Below, one piece after another: positions 1-11,348 of a DNA stretch of 64,000 bases. The stretch is from contig CM046875.1 of the NCBI GenBank assembly GCA_025667525.1, positions 204,968,271-205,032,270 of the forward strand. Direction: 5' to 3'. Position numbers and translations under genes: made by a program. Every line of letters starts with the position of its first letter. Position 1 is the stretch's first letter. The notes beneath the pieces were generated by a model. That model had not been told where the DNA came from. It made no database searches and saw only the letters and a list, made by a program, of their open reading frames with translations. The stretch is from Glebionis coronaria. Taxonomy: Eukaryota; Streptophyta; Magnoliopsida; Asterales; Asteraceae.

Positions 1-2936
1 TGAGATGAAATTCTAAGATATTGAACTTGGGTAATAAAAATCATGATGAGTCTGTCTTTTGTTGTTGGCACACTCCATTGATCTTTCGGATTACATCGTT
101 TTGTTTTCAGTTCTTTTGGCTAGGTTTCGTTTTACCCTATCTTTTATTTTGGGACACGATTGTTTGGAATTCTTTTGGTACACGTCATGGTTGATTTATT
201 TATGCGGTTGTGGGAACGTTAGGATGAGAGGATAGAGTTGGGTAGTATTACTTATGGTTAGATATTAGAATGGAAAGATGTATTTTGTTTTTAAAGGTTA
301 TGTTGAAGGAATGATTAAGATGTGGAGTTTTGAAACTTAGATTGGTTACGGGAATAAGGGGGTAAGTAAAGTTAGTTGACTGGTCATGGGAACGAGATGT
401 CATGCTATGAGAAGTTGGTTGAAGTACCATTAGGAGATTGATGAAAGTACTAGCGGATGTGAGGGTATAGTAGAAAGTTTTTACTAATGGAAATATGGGG
501 AAAATAACATGCAAGGGAATTGGTATAGTTATGGAGGCAAGGTAGTAGTAGACACGTGAAGGAAAACATTGATGTGAAAGAATGATTGGTAGGAGGATGA
601 TTAATGGTGAAGTGCAACAAGTAAGGAAGAGTGAGGCATTGAGGGGTTGAAGTACCTTTAGGAATATTGTTGTAGATGAGTTGAAGTTAGAAGCTACTAC
701 GTAGTGTGATGTTCCTAGGTAACATCATGGAGACGAGAAGGATTGCATGAAGAGCTACATCGTGAAGCAAGGAGCCGAAAGGACTACGTGTCGGCTTCTA
801 GAAGGATGTAAGAGATTTAGAAAGAGTCAGAGAAGTTGCAAGGACTAGAAATGTGACAAGCACTATGATGGGAATCTCCGTATGGTTCGTGACGAAGAAG
901 GACATATCGAGTACTGGAGTGGAGCTACAAAGAGCTGAACCAATGGATCGTGATGGAGTGACTACATAACATGGGAGATTAAGAACTCGTGGAAGTAACA
1001 AGGGGATTCGAGTGACTACACAAAGATAGAATTTTGTGGCAATCAATATCGAGGGATGAGTAGTGAAGCTGAGCGGAATAAGTTCGTAGAGAAGTAATTA
1101 TAGGGTCAGTTTAGTGAAGGTGTTTATGAAGGATCTTTGGAAGAGACAGTTATGCATTATTTAATGCAATAACGTTTCCATAGAGTTGATGAATTGAGTG
1201 AGAAATTTTGGTTGGACATGATAGTGAAGGAATTAGGGAGAACCATGGAAGGAGAGAACCAGGTATTCCTAGAAGATGATGATTAAAAGTACCTCATGTT
1301 AGGTGCAAGGTCATAATAGAAGTATGAGACTTGAGTAAGAATTTAGAATATGGCTTAGTTTAGACATATCGAAACTAATATGGGTATAAGATGAGAGTGT
1401 GATCTGTATGTAATCACAGAAAACTCTAGTTTGTCCCTATTAGGATGGAGTAAGAGAGTTGGTCTTGGGGAAAACAAGTGAATCTACTTGGAAAACATTG
1501 ACGTATAGATGACTTGAAAGACGGGAAGCATAACATCGTGATGTATGCCATGAGCTGAGGAAGAAGAAGGAAGTGTGGACAGATGTGAATCATGAATGAA
1601 AGAGGTCGAGATAGGAAGCGAAGGTAAAACTTTGGTATAGCCTAATGAGTAGACTAAGGCACTAAGCCCGCTAATATTGTTGTAGTGTGGAAAGGAAATG
1701 ACACTGGCCTATATTGTTTGATTGGAAGGCTTAGTTTAGATAATCGAATAGATGAGGAGTTATAGATGTGATGTGTCATGAGAGACGAAGGGTTTGGTCT
1801 AACTGAGACAAGATGAGGAGCACTATGACCTTGAAGGTAAGACATTTTTTAGGTATAAAGGAAAAAATTTAGCTAATTGTCTTAGAAAGAGTTGAATATG
1901 TTCAAGGGTATGTTGAATATAAAGGATCATTAAAAGTCCTTCATTGAGCAAAGTGAGAAAAGAAGTGTATGAGTGCTACTAATGAGCTATCCAAATTTAA
2001 TGGAAGTAGTTGTAGCATGAGTTTGGATGGTAGTTGACGGAACTAACTAATGAATATGTGAAAGACCGTCATAGGTCACTTTAGTAAGGAAATTGGAAAT
2101 TTTTATGTGGTTTGAGGTACGGACTAAAGGGATTTGATGAACATGATTGGATATGAATATATACGGCTGATTGGAAATGGATGAACGAAGTGAGAGATTG
2201 CTACAAGTATAGGAGTCGTGTTGAGATCTTGGGTGACTGATTTAGAGGGAGGTGGGAAACTCGATAGAAATGTCTAGTTTTCATATAATGATAGTTATCA
2301 TACTAGAAGTCGATGAAGGCCATTTAGAGCACTATATGGAAGGATAGGGTGAGTTGTCCTTATGATGGACTAAAATTGGGGAAAGAGACTACAAATGTAG
2401 TAATGGTGTTTGTGGAAAGGATGAGAGCAACAAGAGATGCTATGTTGAAAAGGAGGAAACCACTACAGTTTAGTGACAAAGTTATATAGGAAGTTTCACC
2501 CATAGTAACGGGCGTCATGTTTAGGAAAAAAAGGAAAAGTTGATGTCGAGTTTTGTAGGCCCATTTATGATCTTTTTAAAGATTAGACCACTAGTTTATG
2601 GGTATAGAATTACCTGGGGAATTGAGTGGTGTACATGATATATGTCATGTATCGAGATTTGGGAAATGTGGTTTGAGAATGCATATTTGCATGTGCGGTT
2701 ATTAGGGATTCGTGTTAGAAAGAGTCATTTGTGAGATTTATGGTCTGTGAGATCAATAGTTTGGGAATGAGTTTAAATAATGTTGGTTAATATATGTTTT
2801 AATTTGAGACTTGAACTAAAGTACACATGGAAATGAGTGGAGTTCATTTATAACAAGTATCCTCATGTGATTTGTTGTTGTGTGTTTGATCCTAAGGAGT
2901 AAATCCCGGGATGAGATTTCTATTAGGAGGGAGTGA
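1..2936 (+). pseudogene. G1: decayed 3' half of a Ty3/gypsy pol region
   Basis: Internal remnant of the outermost element of the nest, cut by the window edge. No frame stays open, but patches translate as worn gypsy pol in plus orientation. Near 2277-2360 a patch recalls the integrase stretch normally reading like SYNNSYHTSIKAAPFEALYG. Near 2450-2560 another recalls the integrase C-terminal stretch with KPLEF and KVSP. It aligns by eye with 36400-39372 of G3, for example 1500-1710 with 37990-38220, including shared stops, so both copies come from an ancestor that was already non-coding. A polypurine tract and a 3' LTR follow directly. The Tekay/Del-like assignment is inferred from those patches only. 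No function is expected. Confidence 0.75.
2925..2936 (+). promoter_or_regulatory. G1 polypurine tract
   Basis: A purine-rich stretch (AGGAGGGAGTGA) abuts the TGTGACAACC start of the 3' LTR, where plus-strand DNA synthesis is primed in gypsy elements. The same tract precedes the 3' LTR of G3 at 39361-39372. Confidence 0.8.
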
Positions 2937-3056
2937 TGTGACAACCATGGTTTTGGGTTTCGTCACTTAGACTATAGTTTAGGGTGTTTTGTGCAAATAT
3001 GTGCTTTTATGAGCTTATGTGTTTATTTTGTGTGTTTGGAGTGAGGTTTAGATATC

Positions 3057-3061
3057 GTTTA
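3057..3061. other. Target site duplication of G2 (left copy; right copy 26608-26612)
   Basis: GTTTA occurs directly before TGTAACACC and directly after ...GGTTTTACA. The perfect 5-bp repeat is the expected footprint of gypsy integrase and fixes both ends of G2. Confidence 0.93.
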
Positions 3062-4302
3062 TGTAACACCCTATTTTGGAAATGGAAATATCACAGTAAT
3101 TATGGCGTGTCATCAAAGCATACAAGGAAAAATGTCTAAACATTACTTGACCATAAAAAGGAAAATACCGGAATCAAACATCGGTAGTCCAAAAGTAAAG
3201 ATCATCACACACAAACATAGTATAATAAAGGAAAGGACGAAACAATGTCCAAAGCCTAAGTATCATAAGAAAGGAAATGCATAATGTAAAGAAGGCTAGA
3301 CAGCTTCCAGTCCATATGCACGTACTCTTAGTGTCTACGAGCGTCCCTGAGTACCTGCCGTTTTGGGAACATAGAAAAGGAAAACGGTTGAGCAAATACG
3401 CTCAGTGCACGGATGTACAATAAAGCATGAATAGGATAAGCATATAACATAATAATAGCGGAAGAAACTAAGTCCCGAGTAACCTGGTTAAGTCTTGATA
3501 AAACTGGTTTTATAGTTTGAAAGTCTTATGTTTATCTTATAAAACTGTTTGTCATATTTTACCATTAGCCAATATAGGTCATGAAAATCCACCGTGCATG
3601 AATACTTGGAGGGGTGACCTCATCATGCAAATTAGAGGGGCTGCCTCTAATTTAATATATTGGTTTTTGGGTAGGAGGGATCAGCTCCTTGTGAATGATG
3701 CAAGGCACACACCACATTCACCATGAATCCTGAATAAAAACATGTAACTAGGATGCACCCATACGCCCCACATGATAAATATAAATAAATGGCCAAAAGC
3801 TGAAGGGACGCCACGAGCAATCACTCCGCCTTGGTGAAGTCATAACATCAGTGCCTCTTATGTTATGGTTATGGTACCTCCATAACTAGGTGAAACTGGT
3901 CATGCGTGTATATGGCTATAGGTAATCTTAATTAAACATAAGCAATCAAACACATAACTTATACTACGGGAAAACAGTTGGCTGCATACGGGGAATCCTA
4001 ATAAGGAAAGAATGTCCATACTGAAAGGACGGGAATCCGTACCTTATGTCCAGTGAACGAGAAAGACGAACTCCGAGGAATCCTACTTTCGAATCACTAG
4101 TGCTACATAAATACGTACATGAATAAGTATCTGCTTACTAAATACATAGCTGGTTTTATGTCATGTCTTAGCTTATTTTATGTGTTCTTACCATGTTTTA
4201 CTGTTTTAAGCCTTAAACTGTGTTAAATCTTATATTCCGTTTAATCTGATTAAGTATTTCTGGTATTTCATGTGTTATTATACTTACTGTGAAATAATAA
4301 GT

Positions 4303-4640
4303 AACTTTCCAAAAATTACAGGTTTCCTAAAATAGAAAGTTTCCAAAAATAGAAAGTTTCCAAAAATAGAAAGTTTCCAAAAATAGAAAGTTTCCAAAAA
4401 TAGAAAGTTACCAAAAATAGAAAGTTTCCAAAAATAGATTTACTGCTTAAAATAGATAAGTTTCTAAAAATAGAAAGTTTCCATAAATAGATTAGCTGCC
4501 TTAATTAAATAAGTTTCCATAAACAGATTAGCTGCCTGAAATAAATAAGTTTCTAAAAATAGAAGGTTTCCATAAATAGATTAGCTGCCTTATTTAATTA
4601 AGTTTCTAAAAATAGAAAGTTTCCATAATTAGAAATAAGC
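4303..4640. repeat. Short tandem array in the G2 LTR
   Basis: Units of roughly 17-18 bp (AAAGTTTCCAAAAATAG) repeat about seven times to 4440. They continue in a looser form, mixed with AGATTAGCTGCCT, to about 4640. The matching array in the right LTR spans about 12590-12925. Confidence 0.85.
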
Positions 4641-5159
4641 TGATTAAATAAGCTAAGTATATAAGCCTAAGTGTTTTCATGATTATTTTCTAAGTCATAT
4701 GATATAGTGTATAGTTTAATAATTAATTCATGTAATTAAATTAAACTGTAGGTTAAAATATTTAATTAAAGTATAAAATGTTTTTAATTAAATAAGTTAA
4801 ATACTTAGGTTAAAATATGTATTATTATATATTAATAATATAACCTAAGTCATGTTAATTAATTAATTATATCCATGGTTTTAAAATAATTAATTAATTA
4901 TTAGTCTTAAATATATAAATACTTAGGTTAAAATAATTTTATGATCATTAATAATTAAATAACCTAAGTCATGTTATTAAATTAATCACATCATTTTATT
5001 AATTTAATTTTAACATAAGTTCATAAACATAAAAACTAACATACACCATGAACCGGATCTAGACTAAAAAGCATGAACCGGACATGAAATCGACACCGTA
5101 CCCCGAACCAACTCGGGGTACCTCTTGTTTCACTGCTGCCGTGGGACCCACACGCACCA

Positions 5160-5181
5160 ACCAAGACCATATGGTCTTGGT
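5160..5181. repeat. 22-bp perfect palindrome in the G2 LTR
   Basis: The half-site ACCAAGACCAT is followed by its exact reverse complement. It is retained in the right LTR at 13447-13468. A TACCCCGA...TCGGGGTA hairpin lies just before it at 5099-5120. Whether it acts as a protein site or a hairpin cannot be told. Confidence 0.8.
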
Positions 5182-6017
5182 GGTGGTCGGCTTGGGAAGC
5201 TGAAACCCATTCGGGTTCGGTTGCAGCCTGCGGCCAAAACAAACACCCCTTAAAAACACCCTTTTGATTTTATTTAACACCAAATCATGTTAGATCCATG
5301 TTTAATTATTATGTTTTCATAAAAACAACACATGTACATATTTTATAAGAAGATTAAATCAAAAAAAAGGTGTAAAAAGGTTTTACCGAATTCGTGGATC
5401 AAAAGGACGAAGAACCAACACGATCAATCACTAAAACTTCAAGATCCAAGATCAAAATTCACCTTCTATGGTGGTTGTAGGGTGGCTGCACAAAAGACAA
5501 GGAAGAGGAGGTTTTAGGTTTTCTTAAAATCTTCTGTGAATGTTTAATTGAGTAGTAAAAATAAACATAACCCCCTTTAGTAAATTTTACAAATGGGCTT
5601 GGCCCATTTGTCCTTGTTGGCCGCGGGTAGGGACCCCACTTGGGGTACCCGTACCTTTTTCCGTGTCTCGTTATTAAGTTAAACGTTTGTGATTATTTAT
5701 GTTCGTGTTTTAAATGTTCTCGTTACGTAAATACCGTGATCTAATATATTTAATTACGCTCGTAATAAAAATATATACGTAATTAATAATAGTTCGTGTT
5801 TTAATTACGTTCATGATTTCATGATCGCATGTTCGTGATTAATTATCGTCAATAATTATTACATGATCGTGCGTAGTAAATACTTATCGTGTTCTAACAC
5901 GTACGTAATACGTAAACTCCTAACACGTAATCGTAATCATGCTATATTAGGAAAGTTTTAATCTAGTACGTACGATCCTAAGGGTACTATGCATGGTAAA
6001 AGCATGCGGGTTTTACA

Positions 6018-6030
6018 ACTCTTCCCCCCT
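6018..6030 (-). promoter_or_regulatory. G2 polypurine tract
   Basis: On the minus strand AGGGGGGAAGAGT directly precedes the TGTAAAACCC start of the 3' LTR. It lies downstream of the pol C-terminus, as expected. Confidence 0.85.
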
Positions 6031-6094
6031 AAAAAGAATAATTCGTCCCCAAATTATAGATAAAGTAAACTGGAAAAGAAGAACATACCCGAAT

Positions 6095-9000
6095 TCAAAA
6101 TATGAAATGAGGGTAAGAACCCCGGATAGACTCCTCTGTTTCCCAAGTGGCTTCCCGCTCGGTATGATCCCTCCATAGAATTTTGACGAATGGAATCGTC
6201 TTCTTTCTCATGACTCGTTCTTGTCTGTCAAGAACTCGTTCGGGTTCTTTTATAAAAGTGAGATCTTCACCCATCTATTACAGTGGATACTGAACCATGT
6301 GAAGGGGATGATATTGGTACCCTCTGAGTAAGGACACATGAAACACATTGTGCACATGCGAAAGCTGCGGAGGTAACGTCAATCGGTAAGATACTTCACC
6401 GACTCGTTCAATGATATCAAACGGTCCGATGAAACGAGGACTGAGCTTCCCTTTAATCCCGAAGCGTCTAACACCACGTGCCGGCGAAACCTTAAGGAAG
6501 ACGTGATCTCCTACATTAAAGTGTATATCCCTACGATGCTTATCGGCGTAACTCTTCTTACGTGGCCGTGCCTCCTGAATTTTCTGCTTAGCTACTGCGA
6601 TCTTCTCATTGGTCATCTCTATGATTTCTGGTCCTTCGAGTGTTCGCTCGCCAACCTGATCCCAGCAGATTGGGGCGCGACACTTTCTGCCATACAACAT
6701 CTCAAATGGAGCACACTTGATGCTTGCGTGCCAACTGTTGTTGTATGCAAACTCCACCAAACAGATGTATTCGTCCCAATCACCCGTCCATTCCAACGCA
6801 CATGACCTCAACATATCTTCCAATGTCTGGATGGTTCGCTCTGACTGTCCGTCCGTTTGAGGATGAAAAGTCGTGCTAAGCTTAAGTTGTGTACCCCAAG
6901 CTTTCTGCAGACTATTGCAAAAGCGCGAAGTGAATCGAGGATCTCTGTCTGAGACGATTCTGGATGGTACACCATGGAGTCTCATGATCTCTCGTCTGTA
7001 CGTATCTGCGAGTTTACTTGCCGGATCTTCCTTGCGGATCGGTAAGAAGTGAGCTGATTTGGTAAGTCGATCAACGATAACACAAATTGCATCGTGCTTC
7101 CTTTTGGTAGGCGGAAGACCGGTAACAAAATCCATGGTGATTTTGTCCCACTTCCACTCTGGAATATCTAACGGTTGAAGGAGACCGCCAGATCGCTGAT
7201 GCTCGATCTTAACCTGCTGGCAGGTAAGACATTTGGAGACGTAAGTGGCCACATCCTGTTTCATACCACTCCACCAAAAGTACTGTTTGATGTCATGGTA
7301 CATCTTAGTCGAACCAGGATGTATAGAGAATGGGGAGCTATGAGCTTCAGCTAACAAAGCTTCCCGGAGTTCTTGGTCATCAGGAACACAAAGTCTAGTG
7401 CCCTGCCATACGATACCATCTGCATCTACTCTGAATTCTGTCTGCTTCTCCAAATTCTGTACTATCGCCCAGATTTCTCCGTCATCCTTCTGAGCTTCCT
7501 TGATCTTAGATAGCAACTCGGGTTCTACTCTAAGATTAGCCCAGTAACCGTGCTGTCCATGTACCATGTACTCGATGTCTAGTCGCTCCAAGTCTCTTAT
7601 GATTTCCTCTTTGATTCTAATGCCATTGATCTTTCCGGACTTCCTCCTAAGGGCATCTGCTACTACATTTGCCTTTCCGGGATGATACTGTAGATTAATG
7701 TCATAATCCTTCAACAGCTCTAACCATCTCCTCTGCCTCATGTTCAATTCACGCTGAGTGAAGATATACTTCAAGCTCTTGTGGTCCGTGAAAATGTCAC
7801 ATGATTCTCCATATAAGTAGTGCCACCATATCTTCAATGCAAACACGACTGCAGCAAGTTCCAGATCGTGTGTGGGGTAATTTTCTTCATAAGGCTTAAG
7901 CTGTCGTGAAGCGTACGCGATCACTTTCCCATGTTGCATGAGAACAGAGCCAAGTCCCTTCCCCGATGCATCGCTGTAGATTTGAAATCCACCCGTACCA
8001 GATGGTAGAGTAAGAATAGGTGCAGATACTAGCTTTTGCTTCAGGTCTTCAAAGCTCTTCTCTCGATCTTCAGTCCAGACGAATTTCTCCCCTTTCCGCA
8101 TCAGTTTGGTCAATGGTAGTGCTAAGCGGGAAAAGTTTTCTACGAACCTACGATAGTAGCCAGCTAAGCCTATGAAACTGCGGACTTCCGTCGCTGATGT
8201 CGGCCTTGGCCACTTAGTAATGGCCTCAACCTTCGCTGGATCCATAGTGATTCCTTCTGCTGATACAATGTGACCTAAGAATGCCACCTTGTCTAACCAG
8301 AAATCATACTTGGAGAATTTAGCATACAGCTGCTTCTGGCGAAGAATCTGTAGTACTGTACGAAGATGGTCTTCGTGTTCCTCCTTGGACTTTGAGAAAA
8401 TCAGGATGTCATCGATGAAGACAATGACGAACTTGTCCAGAAATTCATGCAAGATTCTGTTCATCAAATCCATGAACACTGCTGGAGCATTTGTCAGGCC
8501 AAATGGCATAACTACAAACTCGTAGTGGCCATAACGGGTACGAAAGGCAGTCTTAGTGATGTCCTGCTCCTTGACCCGTAGCTGATGATAGCCTGACCTA
8601 AGATCGATCTTGGAAAAGTGTTTGTCCCCTTGGAGTTGGTCAAACAGATCGTCGATGCGTGGCAGTGGATACCTATTTCGAATGGTAATCTTGTTGAGCT
8701 CGCGATAGTCTATGCAAAGATGCATACTGTCGTCCTTCTTCTTAACAAACAAGACCGGTGTGCCCCATGGAGACGCGCTCGGTCGAATGAAACCTCGCTC
8801 AAGAAGTTCTTGCAGTTGATCCTTCAGCTCCTTCAGCTCTATGGGAGCCATGCGATAAGGAGCCTTGGAGATTGGTTTAGCTCCTGGAACCAGCTCGATA
8901 CTGAATTCCACTTCTCGTGCAGGTGGTATGCCCGGAAGTTCTGCTAGAAACACATCTTGGAATTCCAACACTATCGGTTGATCCTGAATCGATGGATATT

Positions 9001-9586
9001 CAACATCCATGTCGTGAACCGTAGCTAGATAACCCTCGCAGCCATGGGACAGTAGTGCACGCGCTTGCAGAGTGGATATGACTTGTACAGACCGTCCGGG
9101 TATGAACCCATTATGAATGTACTCTGGTGCATTGACATCACCGAAGATAACTTGATATGAATGGCAGTCTATGGTAGCATGATACTTGGATAGCCAATCC
9201 ATGCCCAAAATCATGTCGAAGTCATTCATGTCCAGCGGAAGTGCGTCGACAGGTCGAACCTTATCATCAAATTCTAGGGGAAGACTCTTGTATACATGGG
9301 TGATTAATACAGAGTCCCTCAAAGGCGTGGAAATAGTAAGCCTATTTTCTAGTGGAAAGGGAGGCATCCTAATGTTCTTAGCATAAGAAGTAGAAATAAC
9401 CGAGTGAGTAGCACCCATATCGAAAAGAACACATGCAGCTTGACCATACATATACAAGATTCCAGTGATGGTACCTGTAGACTTGTTGGACTGGTCTCGA
9501 GATGTCGTGTAGACACGCCCGACAGTAGGAGGCGGCTTGGTATCAGCATGTCCCGATGTACCCTCTATCTCGCCCTTACGTCAATC
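6095..9586 (-). pseudogene. G2 pol: protease, RT, RNase H, integrase, chromodomain-like tail
   Basis: An open frame of 1059 codons spans 9457-6278 and is continuous upstream to a stop inside the gag zinc knuckle. In order: aspartic protease, with D-M-G-A at residues 13-16 where D-T/S-G-A is expected; RT from about residue 220, with MPFGL and the FIDD catalytic loop near residue 347; RNase H near 490-560, with YSDAS and TDHKSL; integrase zinc finger near 705-750 (H, H, C, C); integrase core with D (MDFVTG, near 775), D (SDRDPRF, near 834) and E (SERTIQ, near 875). Two adjacent stops (6275-6280) come before an in-frame tail ending at 6095 that keeps EATWE...SYPHF, a pattern seen in plant chromovirus chromodomains. 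RT and integrase look intact. The protease Met substitution and the stops argue against full function. Confidence 0.9.
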
Positions 9587-9723
9587 CTTCATAATATGGC
9601 CAGGAAGACCACACTTGAAGCACGCATCAGTATTACGGCGACATGGCCCTGGGTGCCTACGGTGACAAGTAGAGCAAAGAGGATGAGTGTATCCTCCAAC
9701 AGGTGCTCTGGTTGGCTGGGAAC

Positions 9724-9796
9724 CTGATAAAACATTTTACATAAGACATGGTAATTGGGTACAAAGGACAAAGCGGATAATCGTAAGATGGAATAC
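9724..9796 (-). other. Predicted intron 3 in G2 gag (73 bp)
   Basis: On the minus strand it starts CTG|GTATTC and ends TTTATCAG|GT. Removal joins PAITG to SQPTRAPVGGY, restoring the run into the cysteine motifs that plant Tekay-type gag proteins carry at this point. Confidence 0.68.
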
Positions 9797-9861
9797 CAGT
9801 GATAGCTGGACGGCTAGGCTGCGAACCTCTCTGGTTCTGGTCCCTACCGTTTCCATGGTTC

Positions 9862-9934
9862 CTGGTAGAAGTTTGCTAAAGTGTTAGAATATGAGTTATA
9901 ACATAAACATAAGGAATTTCGTAAGTATTAGGAC
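9862..9934 (-). other. Predicted intron 2 in G2 gag (73 bp)
   Basis: On the minus strand it starts CAG|GTCCTA and ends TCTACCAG|GA. The interval is AT-rich with stops. Removal joins NSS to RNHGNGRDQNQ in frame. The donor is less typical than in introns 1 and 3. Confidence 0.65.
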
Positions 9935-10084
9935 CTGCTGCTGTTGGAGTGCCCAGCGTTGTTACGGTAATTGTCATTACCGCCACGCCTATCTGTAGCA
10001 GAACGGTCGTTAGTCTGACCGTTTCCCTTGGGCTGATGAGGCTGCTACTGAGTAGCCGGCTGAGACCGGTCCCCAGTTTTCTGC

Positions 10085-10164
10085 CTGGAAGATACTTTTA
10101 AGATATGAATAATTGACATATGGAAAGTATACGAATTGGTCACCGCTTGAATACGAATGTTTAC
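10085..10164 (-). other. Predicted intron 1 in G2 gag (80 bp)
   Basis: On the minus strand the interval starts AG|GTAAAC and ends TCTTCCAG|GC. It is AT-rich and non-coding. Removing it joins DKR to QKTGDRSQP in frame. Unspliced RNA would stop at once, because the donor itself gives AGG-TAA. There is no transcript support here. Confidence 0.7.
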
Positions 10165-10892
10165 CTCTTGTCGGGTCTTTCAGCTTCCCCGAACTCATCT
10201 CTCTCCTGTAGCATCTCCAGCTTCCGTGCTGCATCGGCCACTTGTGCTACGGTGTTGAACGTAGCACACACCAGATTGTTTGCGATCGATGTGCGAAGAG
10301 CCCATCTAAAGTGATGTGCCTGCTCTTCAAGAGTACCTGCTGCCGCACCAAGGAAACCAGCCAAGCGAAGAAAGCGCTGCATAAACTCGTTGCTATTCTC
10401 CCCAGCTCTCTGTCGGATCCCATGGTACTCTCTCTTGAGCTTGTCCTGCTCAGCCTTGGGAAAGAACTGCTCCATCACCCTGTCCTTGAACTTAGCCCAA
10501 GTCAAATCAGCAACCTACTCATCACCACCTTCAGATTGCATCAATGCTAACCACCAGTTGAGTACATCGCCTTCGAACCGATAGCATGCCAACCTCGCCT
10601 TGTACGCGGGGTCACAGCCCATAGCGTTGAAAATCTTCTCGATGTGAGCCAACCAGCTTTCAGCATCGCTGAGGCTATTTGTCTTCTCAAAAGCTCGAGG
10701 GCGGAGCTTGTTGAATCTCTCCAGCCATACTGCTAATGTCACTGGAGGAGGAGGAGGAGGTGGCTGATTGTGCTGTTGATTGTTGGCAGCTTGAACTTCA
10801 GCCCTGATGTCATTCCTCAGTTGAGGAAGCAAGGCTTGCATGACAGCCTGAATTGCAGCATTGAGCTGCTCCTGTTCACGTGTGAGAACCAT

Positions 10893-11331
10893 CTGACAGT
10901 ATAACATAAAACATATGATTAAACAGATCAAAACATAAAATATAAATATATACATGAAAAAAATTTTATACTAAAATTTCACGAGAAAAATTTTATGCAA
11001 GAAAATTTTGTGTATGAATGCATGATGCAGTTTTATGAAAACTTTTGTATGCTTGAGAGTGAGCGCCTCTGGTCAGTTCACCCAAAACAAAAGACATAGC
11101 GAGGGGACGCCTATGGGTCGGTCCCAAATCTAAAAGTTTCGATAAAACACATGCGACTAAATAGGGCTAGTCCTGTACCAACCATTACTTAGTCAAAAAC
11201 CCTGCAACAATGACATGTATATGTATGCTTAAAAATGATGAATGCATGAAAACAATTGTCAGTTCTAGGAAGACCGTAGTGACTACCCACTAATCACAGG
11301 TCATATTTGAGAGCCTATAGGTCGAAGCCTT
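10893..11331 (-). other. G2 leader between primer site and gag
   Basis: Non-coding stretch on the minus strand between the primer-binding site and the gag ATG. I see no repeat or open frame of note in it. Confidence 0.7.
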
Positions 11332-11344
11332 GGCTCTGATACCA
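11332..11344 (-). promoter_or_regulatory. G2 primer-binding site (initiator Met tRNA)
   Basis: The minus strand reads TGGTATCAGAGCC, complementary to the 3' end of plant initiator tRNA-Met, four bases inside the end of the 5' LTR. It primes minus-strand DNA synthesis. Confidence 0.92.
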
Positions 11345-11348
11345 TAAT

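Larger units (their letters stand above)
3062..6017 (-). repeat. G2 left LTR (its 3' LTR)
   Basis: The 2956-bp LTR carries a tandem array of about 18-bp units (4303-4440), two AT-rich inverted repeats (4803-4850 and 4921-4969), an 8-bp-stem hairpin (5099-5120) and a 22-bp perfect palindrome (5160-5181). The same features recur in the right LTR. Small open frames at 5036-5283 lie in this non-coding DNA and are not genes. Confidence 0.93.
9587..10892 (-). pseudogene. G2 gag, with three intron-like interruptions and nonsense codons
   Basis: Gag forms the retroelement particle and binds genomic RNA. I chose the ATG at 10892 (MVLTREQ); the open frame begins 63 bp earlier but that part is hydrophobic and lies in the leader. 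Exon-like parts are 10892-10165, 10084-9935, 9861-9797 and 9723-9587. Joining them gives one frame: the gag core with SWLAHIEKIFN and FEGDVLNWW, then a Q/N-rich linker, then a cysteine motif CSTCHRRHPGPC and a CCHC knuckle CFKCGLPGH. Three stops remain: TAG at 10515-10517, TAG in a CAG run of the second exon, and TGA at the last knuckle cysteine. It runs straight into pol in the same frame. Confidence 0.82.

Noticed and set aside
5036..5283. Small minus-strand open frames, repeated at 13323-13570
   Set aside because: They occur in both copies of an LTR, around palindromes, with no recognisable domain; the promoter and leader of G2 read on the same strand do not need them.
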